A DNA stretch of 64,000 nucleotides from E44-bin89 sp034409565. GTDB lineage: Bacteria; Chloroflexota; Dehalococcoidia; Dehalococcoidales; RBG-16-60-22. Location: positions 62,001 to 126,000 of the forward strand of contig DAOUMS010000007.1 in the NCBI GenBank assembly GCA_034409565.1. Direction: 5' to 3'. The notes beneath the pieces were generated by a model, which was given only the letters and a program-made list of their open reading frames with translations, was not told where the DNA came from and made no database searches. Position 1 is the first letter of the stretch. Each line of letters begins with the position of its first letter. Of this stretch, positions 14,936-23,403 are shown in pieces. The position numbers were made by a program, and so were the translations under genes.

Positions 14936-16633
14936 ATGACCAAAACCAGTTCTGAATCATCCCGCGATTTCATCCGGGACATTATCCATGATGACCTCCG
15001 AAACAATAAGTACGGCGGTCGGGTTCATACCCGGTTTCCTCCGGAGCCGAACGGCTATCTGCATATCGGACACGCCAAGTCCATCTGCCTCAATTTCGGC
15101 ATCGCCGCTGAGTTCAACGGCCTGTGCAATCTGCGGTTCGATGATACCAACCCCGTCAAGGAAGAGCAGGAATATATTGACTCAATCATCGAAGACGTCC
15201 ACTGGCTGGGATTCGACTGGGACGATCGGCTGTACTACGCTTCGGACTACTTTGAGCAGATGTACCAGTATGCGGTGCAGTTGATTGAAGCCGGGAAAGC
15301 CTACGTTGATGAGTTGAGTGCCGAGGAAATCAGGGCCTACCGCGGCACCTTGACTGACCCGGGTCGAAAGAGTCCGTACCGGGGCCGTGCCATCGAGGAG
15401 AACTTGGACCTGTTTCAGCGCATGCGAGCCGGCGAGTTTCCGGATGGCTCACGCGTGCTCCGGGCGAAAATCGACATGGCTTCCCGGAACCTGAACATGC
15501 GCGACCCGGTCATGTACCGCATTCTGCACGCCGAGCACCCCCGCACCGGTGATAAGTGGTGCCTCTATCCGATGTACGACTGGGCCCACGGCCTTGAGGA
15601 TTCCATCGAAGGGATTACCCATTCCATCTGTACACTGGAGTTTGAAGACCATCGTCCCCTGTACGACTGGTTCCTGGACGAGCTGGGCATCTATCATCCC
15701 CGGCAGATTGAGTTTGCCCGGCTCAACCTCACCTACACCGTGATGAGCAAGCGCCGGCTTCTGGAGCTGGTACGGGAAGGGTATGTGAGTGGCTGGGACG
15801 ACCCGCGCATGCCGACGCTCTCGGGTTTGCGCCGACGCGGCTACACACCGGAGTCAATCCGCAACTTTTCGCAGCGCATTGGTGTGGCGAAGACAGACAG
15901 TACGATTGATATTGCCCTGCTTGAGCACAGCCTCCGCGATGATTTGAACAGGCGAGCGCAGCGTGCCATGGCCGTCTTGCGCCCGCTGCGGGTGGTCATT
16001 GATAACTATCCGGAGGGCCAGGTGGAGGAAATGGACGCGGTGAATAATCCCGAGGACCCCGGTGCAGGGATACGGAAGGTGCCCTTTTCGCGCGTATTAT
16101 ATATTGAACGCGATGATTTTCGCGAAGACCCGCCACCGAAGTTCTTCCGTCTGGCGCCAGGCCGCGAGGTGCGGTTGAGATACGCTTATTTTATCACCTG
16201 TGTGGGTGTGGTCAAAGATGAAAAAAGCGGGGAGGTGGTTGAGCTTCACTGTACCTATGACCCGGCCACGCGGGGTGGTGATGCCCCGGACGGGCGGAAG
16301 GTCAGGGCAACGCTGCACTGGGTCTCGGCGGGGCACGCCCTTGAAGCTGAAGTACGCCTGTACGAGCACTTATTCAGCAGGGAAGACCCGATGGACGTGG
16401 AGGGTGGGGCTGATTTCAAGGCTTATCTGAACCCCAATTCCCTGGAGATATTGACCTCGTGCCGTGTTGAACCCGGTCTTGCCGGGGCCGCACCCGGAAG
16501 CCGGTACCAGTTTGAGAGGCAGGGCTATTTCTGCGTTGACCCCGATTCCTCGGCCGGGAAACTCGTGTTCAACCGGACGGTGCCGCTGCGGGATACCTGG
16601 GCCAAGATAGCGAAGCAGGCGGAGAAGCAGTAG
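14936..16633 (+). CDS. glnS: glutaminyl-tRNA synthetase
   Basis: 565-residue class Ib synthetase. HIGH motif HIGH at residues 43-46, VMSKR at 269-273, the GlnRS-specific FRFDDTNP-like segment (LRFDDTNPVKEEQEY) and the acceptor-binding insert. The C-terminal half is the two-barrel anticodon-binding domain ending NRTVPLRDTW. Presence of GlnRS means Gln-tRNA can be made directly; most bacteria use GatCAB instead, and bacterial glnS is regarded as derived by transfer from eukaryotes. Closely follows gltX. Confidence 0.95.
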   Translation: MTKTSSESSRDFIRDIIHDDLRNNKYGGRVHTRFPPEPNGYLHIGHAKSICLNFGIAAEFNGLCNLRFDDTNPVKEEQEYIDSIIEDVHWLGFDWDDRLYYASDYFEQMYQYAVQLIEAGKAYVDELSAEEIRAYRGTLTDPGRKSPYRGRAIEENLDLFQRMRAGEFPDGSRVLRAKIDMASRNLNMRDPVMYRILHAEHPRTGDKWCLYPMYDWAHGLEDSIEGITHSICTLEFEDHRPLYDWFLDELGIYHPRQIEFARLNLTYTVMSKRRLLELVREGYVSGWDDPRMPTLSGLRRRGYTPESIRNFSQRIGVAKTDSTIDIALLEHSLRDDLNRRAQRAMAVLRPLRVVIDNYPEGQVEEMDAVNNPEDPGAGIRKVPFSRVLYIERDDFREDPPPKFFRLAPGREVRLRYAYFITCVGVVKDEKSGEVVELHCTYDPATRGGDAPDGRKVRATLHWVSAGHALEAEVRLYEHLFSREDPMDVEGGADFKAYLNPNSLEILTSCRVEPGLAGAAPGSRYQFERQGYFCVDPDSSAGKLVFNRTVPLRDTWAKIAKQAEKQ

Positions 16634-16638
16634 TCCCC

Positions 16639-17646
16639 GTGATGATTACAGAACCTGAATATATTACGCTGTACAAGTTGGGTGAGATGGCGCGTCGCGC
16701 CCGCATACTGGAGGCGCGGCTGCGTGCCTGCGATATCTGCCCGAGGGAGTGTGACGTAAACAGGCTGGAGAATGAACCCGGTTTCTGCCATTCCGGCTAC
16801 CGGCCGATAGTGGCGGCGGTCTGCGCTCATCACGGAGAGGAACCGGCCATATCCGGAGACAGAGGCTCGGGGACTATCTTCTTCGGCAACTGCAACCTGC
16901 GCTGCGCTTATTGCCAGAACCACCAGATAAGCCAGGACCATAAAGCGCAGGCGGACAAGCAGGTTGACCATGAAACTCTGGCCAGGCACATGTTATATTT
17001 GCAAAACGAGCTCGGCTGCCACAATATCAACCTCGTCACGCCGTCGCACTTTGTCCCGCAGCTCGTGAAGGCGTTACTGGTCGCGGTGCCCATGGGCCTG
17101 CGTTTGCCTCTGGTCTATAACACCAGCAGCTACGATTCTATTGATTCCCTGAAAGCGCTTGATGGCGTCATCAGCGTCTATCTTGCTGACCTCCGGTATG
17201 CCTCAGACCGGTGGGGGAAGAAGTTTTCCCGGGTTCCAGACTACGTGGCGCGGGCCAGAGAGGCGATTAAAGAAATGTACCGGCAGGTTGGCGACCTGGT
17301 GGTGGACGAAAATGGCATTGCCCAGAGGGGGTTAATAGTGCGGCACCTGATACTGCCCAATGACCTGGCGGGGAGTCGGCAATCGCTGACCTGGCTGGTC
17401 AATGAGCTTTCCCCGGCGGTAACGGTCAGCATCATGGCGCAGTATTATCCCGCCCACCGCGCCCCGAAGATACCCCGGCGGGCCCGTAAAATAACTCCAA
17501 CGGAATATGAAGAAGTTATCGGGTGGCTGGGTGAGCTGGGGCTGGAGGATGGCTGGGTGCAGGAAATGGACGCTTCAGATACCTACCAGCCTGATTTTTA
17601 TCGTCGGGAGCACCCTTTTGAACCGGCGGTTAGCTGCCAGAAGTAA
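16639..17646 (+). CDS. radical SAM protein of the PflX (COG1313) type
   Basis: 335 residues. The radical SAM cluster motif is C85-x3-C89-x2-C92 within GNCNLRCAYCQN. An N-terminal Cys cluster precedes it (CDICPRECDVNRLENEPGFC), as in PflX-type relatives of pyruvate formate-lyase activase. The rest is a TIM-barrel with NLVTPSHFVPQ and RHLILPN. Reductive cleavage of SAM is expected; no glycyl-radical enzyme is nearby, so the target is unknown. Start is GTG 16639 or ATG 16642, 5 nt after glnS. Confidence 0.85.
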   Translation: MMITEPEYITLYKLGEMARRARILEARLRACDICPRECDVNRLENEPGFCHSGYRPIVAAVCAHHGEEPAISGDRGSGTIFFGNCNLRCAYCQNHQISQDHKAQADKQVDHETLARHMLYLQNELGCHNINLVTPSHFVPQLVKALLVAVPMGLRLPLVYNTSSYDSIDSLKALDGVISVYLADLRYASDRWGKKFSRVPDYVARAREAIKEMYRQVGDLVVDENGIAQRGLIVRHLILPNDLAGSRQSLTWLVNELSPAVTVSIMAQYYPAHRAPKIPRRARKITPTEYEEVIGWLGELGLEDGWVQEMDASDTYQPDFYRREHPFEPAVSCQK

Positions 17647-17656
17647 GTTTCGGCGT

Positions 17657-17779
17657 TTACTGACTCGATTTCCCTTTTCTTTTCATCCAGGGAAACTCTA
17701 TCTTCTTGCCGTTACGCTTGCCTTTTTTGTTTACGTTTTCGATGAATGTCTTGACATCGGTCAGGCGCTTTTCACTCAT
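17657..17779 (-). CDS. 40-residue highly basic protein
   Basis: A compact minus-strand gene in the gap after the radical SAM gene. ATG 17777-17779 lies about 10 nt behind GGAGGAGAG, and a perfect TATAAT lies upstream near 17817-17822. The product starts MSEKRLTDVKTFIENVNKKG and ends FPWMKRKGKSSQ, with about 13 Lys/Arg in 40 residues and no membrane segment. Such small basic proteins are often nucleic-acid or ribosome binders. No family recognised. It is convergent with the radical SAM gene (10 nt apart). Confidence 0.6.
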   Translation of the reverse strand: MSEKRLTDVKTFIENVNKKGKRNGKKIEFPWMKRKGKSSQ

Positions 17780-17853
17780 GTCAGAAATCTCTCCTCCAAA
17801 CCAGAAGCCAGATAAATTATACTATATTGACGCGGTGAACACAAAGCTGGCTC

Positions 17854-17882
17854 TTGACAAAGCGGGCTCATCTACCTAAAGT
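17854..17882 (+). promoter_or_regulatory. promoter of the cation/proton antiporter gene
   Basis: TTGACA (17854-17859), 17 nt spacer, TAAAGT (17877-17882). The ATG follows 32 nt downstream. It is divergent from the small basic protein gene. Confidence 0.55.
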
Positions 17883-17914
17883 ATCCATTATCGAGGTAAA
17901 AAGGTACGGTATCA

Positions 17915-19369
17915 ATGCAGGATATTGCACCGGTAATTGTTTTTGTGGGCGTCCTGGTCTTTCTGGCCCACCTCTTCACGGCTATTTTCAGTCGGACCAG
18001 GGTTCCTGATGTTCTGCTGCTAATTATCATCGGTATCTGCGTTGGCCCGGTGCTGGGTCTGGCCACGCCAGCCCATTTCGGCACCGTGGGGCCGGTATTA
18101 ACCACCATAACGCTGATAATCATCCTCTTTGAAAGCGGCACCGCTCTGGAGTTGATGAGCCTGCGTTCGGCGGTGGGAGGTGCCATGGCTCTGGCTACCC
18201 TGACCTTTTTCCTCTCCATGGGTGCGGTCGCCGGGCTTGCCCTCTGGCTCACTGACCTGGAACTGATTCCGGCCTTTATTTTGGGTGCCATAGTTGGCTC
18301 GATATCTGAGGCCGTCGTTATACCCATGATAAAGCAGCTCAGGATGAGAAAAGATAGCCAGACGATGCTTTCCCTGGAATCGTCGGTCAATGACGTGCTC
18401 AGCATCGTCATCACTATCGCTCTTGTTGAAGCCTATCTGCTCGGCGAGTTCCGGATAGCTGCGGTCGCTGGCAACCTGATTGCGGCCTTCCTGGTGGCAG
18501 TGGTGTTCGGCGTGATTGGGGCCTTCATCTGGGCACGACTGCTGAACCGCATCCACGCCATAAAGAATGCCATGTTCACCACGGCCGCTTTCGTTTTCAT
18601 CATCTATGGCGTGGTCGAGATACTCCATTTTAACGGTGCCATTGCCACACTGGCCTTTGGCATCACCATTGGCAATGTGGAGTCTATCCGCTACTACATA
18701 TTCCGGCGACCCCAGGCCAGCGAGGCGGAGGGCCTCAGCCCGACCGAGAAAGCTTTCTTCAGCGAGGTCGCTTTCCTGCTGAAAACATTTTTCTTTGTCT
18801 ACCTGGGCATTTCCCTGGAGTTAATCAGCGGCTGGCTTATCCAGTTGGCGCTGATATTTACCGCCGCTATCTTTCTGCTGCGTATCCCGGCGGTGAAGGT
18901 GACGGTGGGGAAGTCCTTACCGGCCAGGGACGCTTCTCTGGTGGCCATCATGGTGCCGAAAGGTCTGGCGGCGGCGGTTCTGGCGATAATTCCAGTTCAG
19001 GCGGGGGTGGCTGGTGGGGAACTGATTAGAAGTTTGACCTACGGCGTGGTGCTGGCCAGCATCGTTATCACCTCCGTTATGCTTTTACTGCTGGAAAAGG
19101 CCGGTCTTTCCGCCTTATATATCTGGTTTTTATCCCTTGACCGTCAGAAAATAGCCGGCTACTGCCGGAAGTTGGCCTCAATACCAGCGCCGGATCTGAC
19201 CGGTTTTCAGTCGCGTGTTTCCTCAGGCAATATCTCAAAGCTGCCCCATAGAGTGAAGACGTTTACCTCTGAAACCAGCGCCCAGGTAAAGTCGTTCTTC
19301 TACGATTTCGGTAAACCCAGCGAGTACCGGTCAACTGGCAAAGATAAGACAGGGAAAACAAAGAAGTGA
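17915..19369 (+). CDS. cation:proton antiporter (CPA1/NhaP type)
   Basis: 484 residues with about twelve transmembrane helices followed by a 90-residue cytoplasmic tail rich in Lys and Ser. The transport core carries FESGTALEL and ESSVNDVLS with Asn159-Asp160, the paired ion-binding residues of CPA-family exchangers. It probably exchanges Na+ or K+ for H+ across the cytoplasmic membrane for pH and salt balance. Monocistronic with its own promoter. Confidence 0.85.
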   Translation: MQDIAPVIVFVGVLVFLAHLFTAIFSRTRVPDVLLLIIIGICVGPVLGLATPAHFGTVGPVLTTITLIIILFESGTALELMSLRSAVGGAMALATLTFFLSMGAVAGLALWLTDLELIPAFILGAIVGSISEAVVIPMIKQLRMRKDSQTMLSLESSVNDVLSIVITIALVEAYLLGEFRIAAVAGNLIAAFLVAVVFGVIGAFIWARLLNRIHAIKNAMFTTAAFVFIIYGVVEILHFNGAIATLAFGITIGNVESIRYYIFRRPQASEAEGLSPTEKAFFSEVAFLLKTFFFVYLGISLELISGWLIQLALIFTAAIFLLRIPAVKVTVGKSLPARDASLVAIMVPKGLAAAVLAIIPVQAGVAGGELIRSLTYGVVLASIVITSVMLLLLEKAGLSALYIWFLSLDRQKIAGYCRKLASIPAPDLTGFQSRVSSGNISKLPHRVKTFTSETSAQVKSFFYDFGKPSEYRSTGKDKTGKTKK

Positions 19370-19385
19370 CGCCTTCGCCTCGGAA

Positions 19386-19415
19386 TTGATTTAAAGGCGG
19401 GCAAGGTGTTACACT
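19386..19415 (+). promoter_or_regulatory. promoter of the FemAB/BioF2-type gene, leaderless layout
   Basis: TTGATT (19386-19391), 18 nt spacer, TACACT (19410-19415). The ATG at 19429 is only 13 nt behind the -10 box and has no ribosome site, so the mRNA would start within a few bases of the ATG. Confidence 0.5.
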
Positions 19416-19428
19416 TTAATTTGATAGC

Positions 19429-20409
19429 ATGAGCTTTACCGTCACGCGGGAGAGTTTCGAAAGCCTCACTTCATACTGTAACGAGTCCCGTTTTGGACTG
19501 AAGTGGGGTTCAATTTTTGTTTTACCGGCGTGGCTGGAGGTCTGGTGGCGTGTATTTCAGCCGGGAACGGAACTGTATCTGGCGGCAGTATGGGAGGGGC
19601 CGGATATTATCGGCATCGCGCCGCTGCACCGGAAGGGCGGTGAAGCCCGCTTTGTGGGCAGCCCTGATGTCTGCGACTATCAGGACTTCGTCATGGTGCC
19701 GGGCAGAGAGGCTGAATTCTTCGGCGTATTGCTTGATGACCTGAAACAGAAAGGTATCAAGCAACTGGACCTGAATCTGGTGAGGCCGGACGCAACGGTG
19801 ATGACGAGCCTGGTAAGCGTGGTGGAAAACCGTGGTGGCCGTGTAGTCTGCGCGGAAGACGAGGTAACCGTGGAGATGGACCTGGCCGGCAGCTGGGAAG
19901 CATATCTTGACGGACTGGACAAGAAACAGCGCCATGAGGTGAGGCGCAAGCTGAGAAGGCTGTGGGGGGCCGGGGAGGTAAACTATCGTTGTCACGAGGT
20001 CAGCCCGGCCGATGTCAGCGACATGACCGATACGTTCTTAAAACTCTTTGCCCTGAGCCGAGGAGAGAAGGCTGATTTCATGACACCGCAGATGGAGGTA
20101 TTTTTCCACTCGCTGGCTGAGGCCATGGCGGAGATTAAGTTGCTGAGATATGGTATCCTTGAGGTGGCAAAGCAGCCCGCGGCCATGATAATGGGCTTTG
20201 ACTACAACCAGGCGATGTATCTCTATAACAGTGCCTACGACCCCCAGTTCAATTCTTTGAGTGTTGGTCTGCTTTCTAAAGTACTCTGCATCAGGGAGAG
20301 TATTGCCCTGGGCAGGAAAAAGTGGGACTTCCTCAAGGGGGCCGAGAAGTATAAATACCAGCTTGGGGGCAGTGAAATCAGACTGTCTGGTTGCCAGGTG
20401 ATGATTTAG
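19429..20409 (+). CDS. GNAT acyltransferase of the BioF2-like/CelD (FemAB-related) type
   Basis: 326 residues. The C-terminal half has the diagnostic KWDFLKGAEKYKYQLG (about 305-320) and MGFDYNQAMYLYNSAYDP segment of the acetyltransf_6 (BioF2-like) family. An N-terminal half of similar fold contains LPAWLEVWWRVF, giving the double-GNAT shape of FemAB enzymes, which transfer amino acids or acyl groups to sugars or peptides. It sits 10 nt ahead of the MshA-like glycosyltransferase, so the pair is probably an operon. A role in finishing an amino-sugar conjugate is inference. Confidence 0.75.
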   Translation: MSFTVTRESFESLTSYCNESRFGLKWGSIFVLPAWLEVWWRVFQPGTELYLAAVWEGPDIIGIAPLHRKGGEARFVGSPDVCDYQDFVMVPGREAEFFGVLLDDLKQKGIKQLDLNLVRPDATVMTSLVSVVENRGGRVVCAEDEVTVEMDLAGSWEAYLDGLDKKQRHEVRRKLRRLWGAGEVNYRCHEVSPADVSDMTDTFLKLFALSRGEKADFMTPQMEVFFHSLAEAMAEIKLLRYGILEVAKQPAAMIMGFDYNQAMYLYNSAYDPQFNSLSVGLLSKVLCIRESIALGRKKWDFLKGAEKYKYQLGGSEIRLSGCQVMI

Positions 20410-20419
20410 TAAAGGCAAT

Positions 20420-21715
20420 ATGGAAACGGTGAGCAATATTTTGCCAAACGAAAGGTCGCTACGGATTGCCATGCTCAGTGCTCATAGCTGTCCGGTGGGC
20501 AAGCTGGGTACCAGAGATACCGGCGGCATGAGTGTCTACGTCAAGGAGCTGGCCCGTGAGTTGGGCAAGCTGGGACATCAGGTTGATGTGTATACCAGAG
20601 TCCACGACCCCGTAGACAGGGTGATATATGAACTGGGCCAGAACGCTCGCCTCATTCATCTGCGGGCGGGTGAGGATGAGGAAATACATAAGCTGGCCGT
20701 ATATCCCCACCTCCCTGATTTTGCCCGGCGCCTTGAGGACTTCCGCAAAAGCAATGACCTGCACTACGACCTGGTGTACAGCCATTACTGGCTGTCGGCC
20801 TGGGTGGGGAAGCGTTTGCAGAAGTGGTGGCGGGTGCCGCATCTGGTCATGTTTCATACCCTTGGGGCGGTAAAGAACGCGGTGGGCGTCGGGGCAAAGG
20901 AGCCTGAACTCCGCATCAAAACGGAACGTTCCATAATCAGCAGCTGCCAGCGCATTATTGCCGCTACGGAGGAAGAAAAGGAGGACCTGGTACGGCACTA
21001 TGACGCCTCCGCGGAAAAGGTCAGGGTCATCCCCTGCGGTGTCAATCTGGACATATTCCGACCGATAGACAAGGTAGTGGCCAAAAATCAGATTGGCCTT
21101 AACGGTAATAAGACCATTATATTTGTCGGGCGTATTGAACCGCTGAAGGGCATCGATAGATTGATGATGGCCATGAGCCATCTTCAGAATGGTCGCCGGC
21201 CGCGACTGCTGATAATCGGTGGTGGAGAGAACAGCCGGCAGGAAATAGAACGGCTGTGGAGACTGGCCGGAAAGCTTCAGATAAGCGACGCCATTGACTT
21301 TCTGGGTCTGATAAAGCAGTCTGATTTGCCGCTCTTCTACAGCGCGGCTGATGTCTGCGTTGTCCCGTCATATTACGAAAGCTTCGGTCTGGTGGCGCTG
21401 GAATCGATTGCCTGCGGCACGCCGGTGGTGGCCACGAAGGTGGGTGGGGCGGCAAATATTATTCGGCACGCTGAAACTGGGTATCTGGTTGAGGATAATG
21501 AGCCCAGCCGTCTGGCCGATAAAATAAGGCTGGCCCTTTCCCGGTCTGAAAATGGTACCCATCTGGCACAGGTAATGCGGGCTTCGCTGGCGCCGTTTGG
21601 CTGGCCGAATATTGCCGGGATAGTAGCTCAGGAATGTCTTGCTCTCCTGGCGGATAATGCTACTGAAACTAGTCAATCCGCTTTTCGTAGCAGAGGCTGC
21701 GCGCCTGTACTTTAA
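20420..21715 (+). CDS. MshA-like GT4 glycosyltransferase
   Basis: 431 residues, GT-B fold. The N-terminal acceptor domain reads IAMLSAHSCPVGKLGTRDTGGMSVYVKEL, and further on YDLVYSHYWLSAWVGK and HTLGAVKNA. These closely track mycothiol MshA, which adds N-acetylglucosamine to inositol-3-phosphate; sucrose-phosphate synthases share part of this pattern. The donor domain has FVGRIEPLKG and the E-x7-E motif with Glu320 and Glu328. The 3' end overlaps the convergent MshD-like gene by 47 nt. With a PIG-L deacetylase and a double-GNAT gene next door, a role in making a mycothiol-like thiol precursor is suggested. Confidence 0.75.
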   Translation: METVSNILPNERSLRIAMLSAHSCPVGKLGTRDTGGMSVYVKELARELGKLGHQVDVYTRVHDPVDRVIYELGQNARLIHLRAGEDEEIHKLAVYPHLPDFARRLEDFRKSNDLHYDLVYSHYWLSAWVGKRLQKWWRVPHLVMFHTLGAVKNAVGVGAKEPELRIKTERSIISSCQRIIAATEEEKEDLVRHYDASAEKVRVIPCGVNLDIFRPIDKVVAKNQIGLNGNKTIIFVGRIEPLKGIDRLMMAMSHLQNGRRPRLLIIGGGENSRQEIERLWRLAGKLQISDAIDFLGLIKQSDLPLFYSAADVCVVPSYYESFGLVALESIACGTPVVATKVGGAANIIRHAETGYLVEDNEPSRLADKIRLALSRSENGTHLAQVMRASLAPFGWPNIAGIVAQECLALLADNATETSQSAFRSRGCAPVL

Positions 21716-22604
21716 AACCGGCAGCTTGGTACAGTGAGCAGGCCGCCTGGTTCTCACTGTCCACGGTCAATGACACCACCCCGACCCCATTGTCTTTGAG
21801 GTATGATAGGCCGGCCTCCAGCACCAGCCGGCCAATATCCCGCCCCCGGTAATCAGGGTCTACCCCCAGCATGAGGATGCGTCCTTTTTTAGCACCGGTT
21901 TCCATGCTCGTTTCGCAGTTTATTTTCGTCCAGCAGTAGCCGGCGGGTCGCTCGCCGTCATATATGAAGACAACGTCTGCTGCCGAGGCACCGCTCAGGT
22001 TCAAGGCATAGGCAATCTCGGCTGTGGTGTTGGGGTTGAAACCCCAGGTGTCGGCAAAGCAGCGATTCTGGACACTGGCCAGTATTTCTTCTTCCCCGCA
22101 TTGCAGCTGACGCGGGGTAGACGCATTGCCTGACGTATCCGGTAGCTTGAAATCGGCAATATTCAGGTTCATCTCGAAGAACTGCCTGACCACGCTGAAC
22201 CCCAGCCTGGAGAGAATATCCCGGCCGGAGGTGTTTTCCTCTGACACATTTAAGTGCATAACTGTGGCCCCCAGTTCTCGGGCGCGCTGGGTGGCCGGCT
22301 CAAGAAGTCGCCTGGCCAGGCCTCTTTGGCGGTGTTCGGGATGTACCAGGCAGTCGAGCAGCACGCGGCGGGTGACCCGCTCCGCCGTAATGTTCAGAAA
22401 ACCAACGATTCTCCCGGATGCCTCGGCGATAAAAAGGTCTTTTTCCGGGTTGTAGAGGGGTCGCTGCAGATTTTCCCGCAGTAATTCTCGTGATGTGCCG
22501 CGCCCTGCCCGGTCTATCCTTTCTGTCTCAATTTGCAGGCTTACGTATTCATCGAAGTCTGCGGGCCGGTAATTCCTGATTTTATAGCTTTGCGGACTCG
22601 CCAT
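21669..22604 (-). CDS. tandem-GNAT acetyltransferase, MshD-like
   Basis: 311 residues made of two GNAT domains (about 1-150 and 155-311). Domain 1 has LDCLVHPEHRQRGLARRLLEPA and domain 2 LMLGVDPDYRGRDIGRLVLEAGL, both acetyl-CoA P-loops of the Q/R-x2-G-x-G/A kind. The layout, including GYCWTKI before the second P-loop, matches mycothiol synthase MshD, which acetylates the cysteine amine of Cys-GlcN-inositol. Other double-GNAT enzymes exist, so this is a family-level call. It lies between the MshA-like and PIG-L genes on the opposite strand. Confidence 0.7.
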   Translation of the reverse strand: MASPQSYKIRNYRPADFDEYVSLQIETERIDRAGRGTSRELLRENLQRPLYNPEKDLFIAEASGRIVGFLNITAERVTRRVLLDCLVHPEHRQRGLARRLLEPATQRARELGATVMHLNVSEENTSGRDILSRLGFSVVRQFFEMNLNIADFKLPDTSGNASTPRQLQCGEEEILASVQNRCFADTWGFNPNTTAEIAYALNLSGASAADVVFIYDGERPAGYCWTKINCETSMETGAKKGRILMLGVDPDYRGRDIGRLVLEAGLSYLKDNGVGVVSLTVDSENQAACSLYQAAGFKVQARSLCYEKRID

Positions 22605-22623
22605 GGCATACCCTATTTCAAGA

Positions 22624-22652
22624 TTGTAACAAGTACTCTGGTGTTATACAAT
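22624..22652 (+). promoter_or_regulatory. promoter of the PIG-L deacetylase gene
   Basis: TTGTAA (22624-22629), 17 nt spacer, TACAAT (22647-22652). It is 37 nt before the ATG at 22690. Confidence 0.5.
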
Positions 22653-22689
22653 ATTTTATTGGTACCCCATCAACAAGGAGATTTCCCGT

Positions 22690-23391
22690 ATGTCAGCAAA
22701 GAAAGCCGATGTCCTGGTCATCACGCCGCACCCTGATGACGCCGAATTCGGTGTGGCGGGCACCGTGGTCAAGTGGGTGGCGGAGGGCAAAGAAGTTGTT
22801 TACGTGGTGTGTACCAACGGTGATAAGGGTACCAGTGATTACAGTGTGAAACCGGAGGCACTGGCTGAAATCAGGGAGCGCGAACAGCTTTGCGCGGCCA
22901 GGGTGCTCGGCGTCAGGGAGGCTATTTTCCTGCGCCATGAAGACCAGGGCCTGGAGGATACCCCGGAGTTTCGCAAGGAAATCGTGCGGCTGATACGGAT
23001 GTACCGACCGGACATCGTTGTCTCGGCTGACCCGTACCGGCGTTATATCTGGCACCGCGACCACAGGGTTACCGGTCAGGTGGTCCTGGACGCTGTTTTC
23101 CCCTACGCCAGAGACCATCTCGCCTATCCAGATTTGCTGGAGGAAGGGCTCAAGCCGCACCGGGTGAAAGAGGTCTGGCTGTGGACCATCGCCGACAATA
23201 TCAATCACCGCTCTGATATCACGGATACTTTTCCTATCAAGGTAAAGGCGTTGCGCTGCCACGAGAGCCAGGTGGGTAATGACCGTTTTCCAGGCCTGGA
23301 AGAAAGGCTCAGGCAGTGGGCGAGGGATAGGGCCAAGGGAACGGAATATGAACTCGCCGAGGCCTTTCACCGTGAGGAAATTCTCTGGTAG
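22690..23391 (+). CDS. PIG-L/LmbE family deacetylase (MshB/BshB-like)
   Basis: 233 residues. The zinc-site motif is PHPDDAEFG (His14, Asp17), with the third ligand region HRDH at 122-125. These enzymes remove N-acetyl groups from GlcNAc conjugates: MshB in mycothiol synthesis, BshB in bacillithiol synthesis, Mca in detoxification. AAGGAG lies before the ATG. Its place next to MshA-like and MshD-like genes supports a role in a low-molecular-weight thiol pathway, but no MshC (cysteine ligase) is in the window. Confidence 0.8.
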   Translation: MSAKKADVLVITPHPDDAEFGVAGTVVKWVAEGKEVVYVVCTNGDKGTSDYSVKPEALAEIREREQLCAARVLGVREAIFLRHEDQGLEDTPEFRKEIVRLIRMYRPDIVVSADPYRRYIWHRDHRVTGQVVLDAVFPYARDHLAYPDLLEEGLKPHRVKEVWLWTIADNINHRSDITDTFPIKVKALRCHESQVGNDRFPGLEERLRQWARDRAKGTEYELAEAFHREEILW

Positions 23392-23403
23392 CTAAAGCCA
23401 GTA

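Noticed and set aside
20459..21181. 240-codon minus-strand open frame opposite the MshA-like gene
   Set aside because: Shadow of a well-conserved glycosyltransferase; no recognisable domain or ribosome site.
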